Below are positions 1 to 7,770 of a DNA stretch of 23,358 nt, piece by piece. The notes beneath the pieces were generated by a model. The model did not search any database, was not told the origin of the DNA, and worked only from the letters and a program-made list of their open reading frames with translations. A program made the position numbers and the translations under genes. Origin of the DNA: Phoronis australis (Eukaryota; Phoronida; Phoronidae); NCBI GenBank assembly GCA_002633005.1, contig NMRA01000995.1:1597-24954 (forward strand), read 5' to 3'. How positions within the stretch are numbered: the stretch's first letter is position 1; every line of letters starts with the position of its first letter.

Positions 1-98
1 TCAAAAGTCTTGAACGGATTTTCATGAAATTTGGTATGTAGGCACCTATTAGTGAGATGACGCTATCCTCCCGTTTTCAGATGGATTCGACATAGTTT

Positions 99-112
99 GC
101 GCCACCTAGTGG
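99..112 (-). promoter_or_regulatory. CTCF-consensus-like box 1 in tandem repeat
   Basis: On the minus strand this reads ccactaggtggcgc. It fits the published CTCF core consensus CCASYAGRKGGCRS at all 14 positions. This is only a motif match; binding is not shown. Confidence 0.35.
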
Positions 113-259
113 CCATTTTTAGTGTTTTCGAGTCTGTTTTTGTGCGTCCACCCCTCTATCAACCAAACCGCTCAAAGGATGATTGTGAAAATTGGCATGT
201 ATATGCTTACTATGTAGAGAACTGTTGACGATGATTTTCCAACGATTTCAACTACTGTG

Positions 260-273
260 GCGCCTCCTAGTGG
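260..273 (-). promoter_or_regulatory. CTCF-consensus-like box 2 in tandem repeat
   Basis: On the minus strand this reads ccactaggaggcgc, which is 13 of 14 matches to CCASYAGRKGGCRS. It sits one monomer after box 1, in the same orientation. Confidence 0.28.
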
Positions 274-404
274 CAGTTTTGTTTTTTTGCGCCTATGGCT
301 GTATCTCCTAAATTGTTCGCAGGATCTTTACGAAATTGTGTAAGTATATTTATATAATGTTACCAACGGAACATGATGACTTTTGGACGGATCCGACTAC
401 CGGT

Positions 405-418
405 GTGCCCCCTAGTGG
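405..418 (-). promoter_or_regulatory. CTCF-consensus-like box 3 in tandem repeat
   Basis: On the minus strand this reads ccactagggggcac, a full match to CCASYAGRKGGCRS. The orientation is the same as boxes 1 and 2, and the spacing is 145 bp. The equivalent boxes near 550 and 710 have lost key bases. Confidence 0.33.
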
Positions 419-812
419 CAATTTTATTTTTTTACGTTTACCTCTTTATCTTCACAAGTCCTTAACGGATTTTCATGAAATTTGGTATGTAGGCACCTAT
501 TAGTACGATGACGCTATCATCCCGTTTTCGGATGGATTCGACCTAGTTTGCAACACCCAGTGGCCATTTTTACTGTTTTTGAGTCTGTTTTTTGGCGTCC
601 ACCTCTCTATCAACCAAACCGCTCTAAGTATGATTGTGAAAATTGGCATGTATGTTCTTACTATGAAGAGGACGGTTGTCGCTGAATTTCCCATGACTTT
701 GATTACTGTGGCGCCTCTTAGTAGCAGCTTTTTTGCGCCATGGCTGTATCTCCCAAACTGTTTGCAGGATCTTTACTAAATTTAGCAAGTGTATTTATGT
801 GATGTTGACAAC

Positions 813-1251
813 GGTCGCAGCAGTTTGACAGAATTTCTGAAAATGAAATAATTACCAATTAAAAGAGTGATAAATTCCTCATCTAAAAATCTGGGGGCAT
901 ATTGCGCAATTGGAAAAACATCAATCTTCCGACCGACCAAAATTAGGCCTTGCGGATGATCGAAAACTCGCCATGAAAACTTGGCCTTGACTTCATGAAA
1001 ACAACTTGAGGAGATGCGCACGCATCTAAACTACATCCTGTCCAAATTTCATGTTTGTATTTGAGAGTGTAGTGCTCTTTTGGATAGGAGGAACAAGAGG
1101 TACTTTTTCGAAAGTTGATCGCGTGGCAGAAAATTTTGCGCTAAAAAAAGCTTACAAAAAATGATTTATCAGTGATAATTTGACACAAAAAGATTACAAA
1201 CTTACAAATAAAGACTAGGGCAACGTTTTAAAACACAAAATCATCTTATAG
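813..1251. other. AT-rich non-coding spacer
   Basis: This lies between the tandem array and the TTAA target site of the Kolobok-like element. I see no repeat structure and no credible coding. The minus-strand ORF across 782-1021 has no recognisable similarity. Confidence 0.5.
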
Positions 1252-1255
1252 TTAA
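1252..1255. repeat. TTAA target-site duplication, left
   Basis: TTAA directly abuts the AGGCGAAGG terminus of the element and pairs with TTAA at 2979-2982. Confidence 0.75.
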
Positions 1256-1413
1256 AGGCGAAGGCAACCTTTTCCAATGTCATTTTGAGCTAAAATAATG
1301 TTGGTTGGTTATCCTAGACATATTTTCCACTTAATTACAGCTTTTCGTAATTTTATAAATTTCTCGTCCGCTACTCCAGAAGTGACGTTTTAGGAGGCAA
1401 GCGTTTCCTGCCA
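1256..1413 (+). repeat. Left terminal inverted repeat of Kolobok-like element
   Basis: This is the reverse complement of 2820-2978, with scattered substitutions and small indels, by eye about 90% identical. It includes gtgacgttttaggaggcaag near its inner end. Confidence 0.8.
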
Positions 1414-1585
1414 CTTGGTTTTGCGTTGACTTTACCGTGCGAATCTGTTCTATTCTACTTTTGTTTTGTGCTGTTTTTCAACAATTGTCGCCACCACTTT
1501 CCATCGGCGAGTATTCTGCGGCAAGGTTAGTAGAGAACTCAACTACGTTGGATTTAGGGATTGTTTAGTGTGTTGTAAGCTGAAA

Positions 1586-2027
1586 ATGGCTGGAGTCGGT
1601 GACCCGTATCACAGTGACAGTAGTGTGAGTGACGGAGACCTTGTTCACAGCAGTAATGACGAGGAATTTTTTCACGGACATTCAGTGGGTGGGTACATGT
1701 TTGAGCCCGAGTATAACGAGGCAGAGTACGCNCATTCAGTGGGTGGGTACATGTTTGAGCCCGAGTATAACGAGGCAGAGTACGCACAGGCACAGGCAGC
1801 TGTTGAGAAAAACGAGGCGACCACTGGACAGACGTGGTGACACATCTTGGTGCAAATGCACTGTGTGCGTTGTTATGCCTACCTCAATGGAATGCTTGCG
1901 CTGTTCAGAGTTCGACGAGGTCAAGCCACTACTGGTTAAGTGGACCTCCGGCATACCACGGACAGAGGAACAACTGTCCCACTTGCCAGAGTGTCCCGCG
2001 ACACACTCCCACTGGATGGTGATCTGA
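1586..2027 (+). pseudogene. Acidic protein with a P2X7-ballast-like Cys-rich motif, frame-broken
   Basis: The reading starts at the ATG at 1586 (M-A-G-V-G-D-P-Y), inside a longer open frame from 1466. It encodes an acidic, Ser/Asp/Glu-rich stretch that runs to a stop at 1840. The Cys-rich segment lies in another frame, from about 1836 to the stop at 2027. It reads S-W-C-K-C-T-V-C then M-P-T-S-M-E-C-L-R-C, that is WCxCxxC...MPT...ECxxC. This resembles the Zn-binding ballast domain first known from the cytoplasmic tail of P2X7 receptors, which also occurs in many non-channel invertebrate proteins. There is no P2X channel region here. The frame change near 1800-1845 means the ORF is broken, interrupted by an unrecognised intron, or mis-assembled; the N at 1732 is nearby but keeps frame. 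Family assignment is by motif only. Confidence 0.5.
1679..1785. repeat. 53-bp perfect direct duplication separated by a single N
   Basis: Positions 1679-1731 and 1733-1785 are identical, joined by N at 1732. The unit plus N is 54 bp and keeps the reading frame. Unmerged overlapping contig ends are the likeliest cause. Confidence 0.9.
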
Positions 2028-2371
2028 GCACCCAAACTGCTTACATCGTGTCGTGTAACTCCCTCGCCACACACCTGGCACCTTCTAAATAGACAAGTCC
2101 ACAATAATCTTATCAAAGTTTGGCTCACCGATCTGTTCACTGAACGACAAACTGTCCTCTTTACTGGGTGTCGAACTGGGCCTGTAATCACTCCCACTAC
2201 TTAATATCGCTGCATGGCTGCTTAGAGGCTCTGGGCTGGAGAAAATGCACAGGGCGAATCACTACTGGTTCCAGGAATTGCACGCTCTGGGGTACGTTCG
2301 GAGGCACGGGTGACAGTAGATGAAGTGCCTCCACTGGCTCCAGTCACTGTACTGGCCACAGCTCGTGAGGC

Positions 2372-2713
2372 TCAGTCTCGCTTCAAAAACGCACTTCTCG
2401 GGGGTGGCGACGGGGCACTGCCGGGAATCAACACGGACGGAATGGCATCCTTCTTCAGGCGTTGTTTCGCAGGGACCTTCATCAGTTCAGCGTACAAATC
2501 CCTTTCGTAACCGGAGGGCAGAAAGTGCTTACCGCACACACGGTAATTCTCCACTGCTTTGTACGTTGCGTGGACGGGTAACGCTGCGTTCTTCACACGA
2601 ACGAGCCAAGTACGGCGAAGTGTGTCATCCATCGGAAAGCGATGCAAAGGTACTTCCAAAGCGCGCGTGAGCCGATAATTAGTACATTCCGGTACGCAGC
2701 AACAGTGTGGCAT
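2372..2713 (-). CDS. THAP zinc-finger protein encoded in a transposon, probably truncated
   Basis: A minus-strand ORF of 113 codons opens with M-P-H-C-C-C-V-P-E-C-T-N, followed by the THAP signature. The C2CH ligands are a Cys pair near residues 5 and 10, then V-C-G-K-H-F near residue 60, giving CxxH. The conserved Trp (R-T-W-L, about residue 36) and an AVPT-like A-I-P-S-V motif near residue 90 are present. THAP domains are DNA-binding modules of P-element and Kolobok-type transposases and of derived host proteins. The ORF ends soon after the domain in a Pro/Ser-rich tail, and no catalytic region follows. It may be a first exon, a truncated transposase or a transposon-encoded DNA-binding partner. 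It lies antisense to and downstream of the ballast-like ORF, inside the same TIRs. Confidence 0.75.
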   Translation of the reverse strand: MPHCCCVPECTNYRLTRALEVPLHRFPMDDTLRRTWLVRVKNAALPVHATYKAVENYRVCGKHFLPSGYERDLYAELMKVPAKQRLKKDAIPSVLIPGSAPSPPPRSAFLKRD

Positions 2714-2819
2714 GTTGACTGACTAGTAAATGAAAGCAAACGACGACGGAACTTAACACAACCGAGGTAGAACAATGACTGACTCGGCAGCTCTCACACT
2801 CAGACTATATGAAAAGAAA

Positions 2820-2978
2820 TTGGCGCGAAATGCTTGCCTCCTAAAACGTCACTTCCGCAGTAGCGGACGAGTAATTAATAAAATTACGAAAAGCTGTAAT
2901 TAAGTGGAAAATATGTCTAGGATAACCAACCAACCTTATTTTAGCTCAAAATGACATGGAAAAAGGTTGCCTTCGCCT
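2820..2978 (-). repeat. Right terminal inverted repeat of Kolobok-like element
   Basis: This partners the left terminal repeat at 1256-1413. The outermost bases read cttcgcct, directly before TTAA. Confidence 0.8.
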
Positions 2979-2982
2979 TTAA
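2979..2982. repeat. TTAA target-site duplication, right
   Basis: TTAA directly follows the CCTTCGCCT terminus of the element. Confidence 0.75.
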
Positions 2983-3369
2983 AAGTTTTCAATCTAAAGT
3001 ACAATAATTTCAGATTCTCTTTTAAGTTATTACTCAATACTATTGACCAAAATTTTAGATCCCATGGATTATTCGTTAAGTCAGAAATTGGGTGACAGAT
3101 GTACAGCAAATTTGTATGTCCATTACACCCATGAAATTACAATTTTTCAGCCAATAAAAATAACCTTAGGTAATATTTTTGCTTTCTAAACTTGCAGAAG
3201 AAAAATTTTTTCTCACACCTAAGAACCTTAAAACCATAAAATATTGCAAAGGCAGCTTTAAAATTATGCGAAGAAGTTGCTACACACTTAAACTAAATGC
3301 ATTGGACTTTTTCAATTTTGAAAGTATTTGCAAGAAAGTTAAAGTTTACAATGTCATCTAGTTATTCTT
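2983..3369. other. AT-rich intronic spacer
   Basis: This lies between the Kolobok-like element and the next inverted repeat. I see no conserved coding or RNA feature. Confidence 0.4.
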
Positions 3370-3828
3370 AGGGCTGTTCCAGGTGGGGACGGCAGTTGAA
3401 ATAAAAATTCATGGGTGGTGGTCTTTATCAGAAGAAAACTCAAATTATGGGTGGTCCTTCTTGTAAGAAATAAAGCATTAAAACTTGGTGGTATTGTTTG
3501 ACCCGTAAATGTTGTCAAGTGGGTATTTTCAGCCAAACACATCTCAAAAGAAATCAAAAGTCACCAAAAATTCACTTGGCAAATACCCAAACGTATCCCA
3601 AAGCAAAAAGACAAACCCATGTTGCTAGTGTACAGAGTGCAAATGTACACTATGCCATTAATCAAGTCACGGGCAACTTGATTACAAGCACATGTACTGC
3701 AGACATATTAGTCTGAAAATATCTGCAACACTAAACTGGAGTAAACACATATTAAGAAAACTGATGATTTTTAGATAAAAAGTATGAGAAGTCAGATAGA
3801 CAAGTTCCAATATTCACTTGACATACCC

Positions 3829-5276
3829 TATTCGCCCTAATAACCGCCCATGCCCCAATAAGCGCCTCCATGCATTTTCAGACTTTGCTAAAATAAGCGC
3901 CCAGCCCATGAACGTGTACGTGCGAAAAATGCCTTACCTACAGTCCTAAAGTTGTACAGTAACGTCTTCAATTTATCAGCAGTCCTGAAAAAATCGTTGT
4001 GCGCAGAATTTAATTGTAGACCACGAGCCTCGCTGCTTTGTTGGTATTTAGCCGTGACTATACACTTCCAACTTCGGCCGCGGAGTCCCAAATTGAACGC
4101 ATAAGACAGTTTTGCTGATCATGCGAGGAAGGTATCCCACTATGGTCTGACCTTTCAGAACAGAGGTAGTGTACTTGTTAACGGGATTGTATTGTATTTA
4201 TTTCCCGCTTTCAACAGGAATCCAAATTTCTTTGTACACGTGAAAACCGTGAATCGAATGCTAATAAAAAACATGGCCAGAGTATTTTAAAAGCAAGTGG
4301 GCCAGGAAGTGTGCGCTTTGATGTACCTGTCATCAAAGACATGAGTTGGGAACTATCCATACTTGAAACGGGTAGCATAGCATTGGCAAGAAATGAATAT
4401 TGGCACTAATTGGTATTGTTTTAGTAGTCATAAATGGCGTTTTTAAGCCAAACGTTCGATAAGGTGACCAATGTCAGTCAATGCTTACACACCCTTACAC
4501 CGAAAAATAATTGTCAGATAGTCACGTACGCATCCAGCCTCACGGCGACTAATATGGGCCTTACCGAGACAAATGTCGAACGTGTTTAGCTCAAAACCGG
4601 GAAGTGCTGAATGAAACATGTCCTGCTTTAGGCCTTCTGCTAGTGTGCTAATTTCTTAAGATACAGTGCACATCTAGCTCGTTAGATTGCATTTAGTCTG
4701 GCCAAAGACGGTCTCTGCTCTGGCAAATGAACTTTGGTGACATGCACATGGTCGCTTACTCACAAACGCAGGCAAAGTTCAAAACAAACGTCACGTGACA
4801 ACTACATGTGTGTTCGTCCAGAGATTTTTCTCATGTTGCCGATCATAGATGGCACGATGTAGCACAGATTTGAACATAAATCTGCCGTTAATCCCGACTC
4901 CATGGGAACTTAACAATCTTAGGTACACAATTTGGAAAACTTAAGGAGGATTTCAGGTAATTTGTTGAGTTGAAACTGTATTTTTATTCAAGCATTCAAG
5001 TCGCCATATCAACGATTGAGGCAATCAATTGGCGAGTTTTGGCCCTGGGATTTCAGCACAATTTTCTGTAAAATGATCGTAATTTAGCAGCAAAGTTTGA
5101 TAGCAATGCACCACGATTTTATAGAAAGTCTTTGTTTAAGATACATCACAGAGTGTAAACATGATGAATTTTAGCTTCCGATTTCACCCGTTTCGGAGAC
5201 TGGGTTTCAATAAGCACACCCCCTCCCCCCTGAAACAAACTTTTCTAAGTGTCCTGGGCGGTTATTAGGGCGAATA
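3829..5276. mobile_element. 1.45-kb non-autonomous DNA transposon with 22-bp perfect TIRs
   Basis: The left terminus 3829-3850 (ta, then ttcgccctaataaccgccca) is the exact reverse complement of 5255-5276. Subterminal copies of 'aataagc.c.cc' occur at both ends (about 3856 and 3893; about 5210). The terminal TA on both sides may be a TA target duplication. The interior shows only short ORFs without recognisable domains, including a minus-strand ORF at 3888-4091, so no transposase is evident. The superfamily was not assigned. Confidence 0.75.
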
Positions 5277-5519
5277 CAGTTGCAGTCTAAAAGCGTTCAT
5301 GGAGACAGTTTGAAGTTCATAGATCCATGAAATTGAAAAAATGTTATTGAAATTACGGAGACACATGGTGATCAGTCACCTGGTGGCTGCCAAAAGTACA
5401 ATTGCTCACAGGTGTCTGAAATGCAAGTTTCTGGTAACTGATATGAGTTGTGATATCACATGGAATTTTTCTGCACCCACAAAAACTTTGTGGTCGGTCC
5501 GTATGTCATTATCATTTCT

Positions 5520-6420
5520 TGTCCATCAGTTATCTCAAGAACTGCTCGGGGGGGTCATGATGAAATTTGGTATTGACTGAGGTACTTGGCAAGGATGCAT
5601 GCACCAGCACTTGTCGATTTCTGGGTGGATTTGGCAACCTTGGTACCCCATGTTGGCCGGTTTAATTATCGGCAAGCCATTCCTTGTATGTTGATTATCT
5701 CAAAAACTGCTTCACTGATCACGATAAAATTCGAAATAGAAGTATATCGCAAGAATAAGCTGGCACCAGTCAATTTTTGGACGCTGGATTCAACTACTCT
5801 GACACCCCGTTGGTTTTGGACTGCGCAAGTCTTTGCTTGTCCGTCATTTATCTTGAAACCGCTTAACAGATCATGATGACATTTGGCATAGAGATAGACG
5901 GCTGGCATGCAAGCTCCAATTGATTTTCGAACAGATTTGATTACCATAGCACCCCCTGTTGGCCATTTTAGTTTTTGACAAGACAGTTTGATTATCTCAA
6001 AAACTGTGTTTTAAATTTCAACCTGATAAAAATGGGACGGTCCGTCTTTCATTATCAGTTTTTGTCCGTTTGGGGGATCATGATCAAATTTGGTATAGAG
6101 GTAATCGGTGTGAATGTGCCAGCACCGCCAAATACTTTGAAACCGTTTGATGGATCTTGATGACATTTGGCATAGAGATAGATGGCTGGTATACGCTGGT
6201 ACCAGTCGATTTTTGGACAAATTTGGCTACTGTAGCACCCCCTGTGGGGCATTTTAGTTTTTGAGAAGACAGGTTGATTATCTCAAAAAGTGCTAGGCAC
6301 AACTGGATGAAATTTGGCACAAAAATATATAGCAGGGTTGAATGCATCGACAGAAGTCGTTTTCGTTTTGATTCGTCCACCCTCTTGCCTACTTTAGTTT
6401 TTGGCAATATTGGTCAAGAC
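5520..6420. repeat. Second tandem array, about 145-bp diverged monomers
   Basis: Phrases of the type 'tatctcaaaaactg' recur near 5529, 5695, 5852, 5994, 6137 and 6280. Each is followed by 'gatcatgatgaaatttggtatagag' or a variant, then by a box such as 'gcaccccctgttggcca' (5949 and 6235, with related boxes near 5645 and 5800). The phrase order matches the array at 1-812, so the two are members of one repeat family. The CTCF-like box has drifted here. Short ORFs on both strands follow the monomers and are not genes. Confidence 0.8.
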
Positions 6421-6610
6421 AACTAGTTCTTGTGTGACAATTATCTATAAGTTTTTAACATGTCATTCTGGAGGCAATTGTTTTCAAGTGTTGGATTTTA
6501 TATTTTAACCTATTATGGGGCGTGTGTTGGAGAAATAAATGAAATATATGTGCGATGGGTACGAAATAAAAGTGCTTTCCCCCTCACATAATTTTTGCTG
6601 GAACAGCCCT

Positions 6611-7641
6611 TAGTAGAATTCTTATTAAAATCAGACAGTTGGACCATATTATAAAATGTAAATAAAACAAAATGTTATTTTAATTGACTTTTTGTTTTTC
6701 TGTTGGTACTCTGTGTTTGTAAAGAAATGCTTAGCTTTTGGGAAATTCAAGATGCAAAAATATTCATATAAAAGAATTCCTAAGGTGCTGTAGAGTATAA
6801 ATAACAAGAGACCTAAAGGAATACATGTCAAGTTGATATTGCGCTGGAATCAACACGTTAATTCTGCTGTGACTGTGTTTTGTGTTGACAAAGCTGACAC
6901 TGGGCATTTTTAAGTGGCAGAACCTGTCACCTACTTTATTGAGCATTTTTGTCACATCCTCTTTTTTGTTTTTTAGTGTATTGGGTCATTGGGTGGCTTG
7001 CATGAAATGATTTCATAGCAAGTGGTTACATTGTCTCATCTTACATATTTTTGCTCCCTCAATCTTTTTTAAGAGTTAAACTAATCTTGGCTGCTAATCT
7101 TTGAGGATATTAAACAGGAAGCTTTTCAGCTAAACTGTCAACGTCATGAAATACATTGTCTTGAGTCCGTAGTGACGGCCTGTCCAAAAGCATCCTCTTT
7201 CACTAGAGAGCTTAGCTGTTTGAAAATTGCTCATATCTTGCCAAATGCGCAGCCTGTAGCTTAAAAAATGACTTTGTGAAATGGGGTACATCATGAAACA
7301 TTCTTCTTTTCAAAATACACACGTTTTAATAAAGATCATTTTTGTTGTTCTGTACTCAGTTTAGGAGTGTTCTCTGGGCTTGGGAAGAAGTGACCAATCG
7401 TTATTTCTTCAGTGAAGCTTGAAACATGGTTTTTCTAAAGAAAAGATGAAATGTCATATCTTGGAAGTCCTGAAATCACTAAGGAACAGTTTGAGACCAA
7501 CTTCTTTACACTGTCTTAAATCAAAATTTAGTTTTTGACTCAAAACTCGAGTTTGATGCCATTTTAAATTCGGAGGAATATTTGAAAAAATTGTTAATTT
7601 TAGGTAGTACGTAATACCAGACTTTAATTCTATTCTTACAG
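6611..7641. other. AT-rich distal part of presumed DNAJC21 intron 1
   Basis: No exon with J-domain helices was found: I saw no codons for WHP before a GT donor. The region ends in the acceptor tattcttacag at 7631-7641. Confidence 0.5.
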
Positions 7642-7770
7642 ACAAGAATCTTGATAACCCCGATCACGCAACGGCTGAGTTCCGGCTAGTCCAGCAAGCA
7701 TTTGAAGTGTTGGTTGATCCGCAAGAGAGAGCGTGGTATGATAAACATCGGGAGGCCATCTTGAGAGGAG
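7642..7770 (+). CDS. DNAJC21: DNAJC21 exon 2: J-domain C-terminal half
   Basis: The acceptor is ttcttacag and the donor gaggag|gtagtt. The exon starts with two bases of the HPD Asp codon, then K-N-L-D-N, and contains the helix III/IV signature [17 protein letters not shown]. It ends in phase 1 within a Gly codon. Helix III, which positions the J-domain against Hsp70, is complete; the HP of HPD lies in the missing exon 1. Confidence 0.95.

Larger units (their letters stand above)
1..812. repeat. Tandem array, about 148-bp monomers in a 451-bp higher-order unit
   Basis: Monomers begin near 1, 157, 300, 447, 607 and 746, each with a phrase like 'tatc..caaac.g...' followed by 'tgaaatttggtatgtag' or a variant. 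Positions 11-450 and 462-812 align at an offset of 451, so three diverged monomers form one higher-order unit. The second unit is cut off within its third monomer, near 812. Each monomer carries a 'gcgcc.cctagtggc' box, at 99, 260 and 405, with decayed versions near 550 and 710. There is no coding potential; the short ORFs here are incidental. The array continues past the left edge of the window. Confidence 0.85.
1256..2978. mobile_element. Kolobok-like DNA transposon with long TIRs and TTAA duplications, degenerate
   Basis: Terminal inverted repeats of about 158 bp, 1256-1413 and 2820-2978, match nearly base for base. Both ends start AGGCGAAGGCAACC and include a shared ggttggttatcctagacata block. 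The element is flanked by TTAA at 1252-1255 and 2979-2982. TTAA targets together with a THAP-domain product are hallmarks of the Kolobok superfamily; piggyBac also uses TTAA but lacks THAP. Inside are a minus-strand THAP ORF and a plus-strand Cys-rich ORF, back to back. No full-length transposase is visible, so this copy is probably non-autonomous or decayed. It contains one N and a 53-bp perfect duplication that looks like an assembly join. Confidence 0.8.
3370..6610. mobile_element. Putative composite DNA transposon bounded by AGGGCTGTTCCAG inverted repeats
   Basis: agggctgttccag at 3370-3382 is exactly inverted at 6598-6610. Similarity continues loosely inward on both sides with aaaaatt..atg. 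No clear target-site duplication was found, so the boundaries are tentative. The interior is not coding; it carries a nested TIR element at 3829-5276 and a tandem array at about 5520-6420. AGGG-type termini are compatible with hAT-like elements, but there is no transposase to confirm this. Confidence 0.45.

Noticed and set aside
1736-2197. 153-codon minus-strand ORF inside the Kolobok-like element
   Set aside because: It is antisense to the Cys-rich ORF, with a low-complexity Val/Arg/Ser/Thr composition and no recognisable motif; treated as a shadow.
5586-6407. Several overlapping 60-107 codon ORFs on both strands
   Set aside because: They follow the tandem-repeat monomers and share repeat-derived peptides; not genes.
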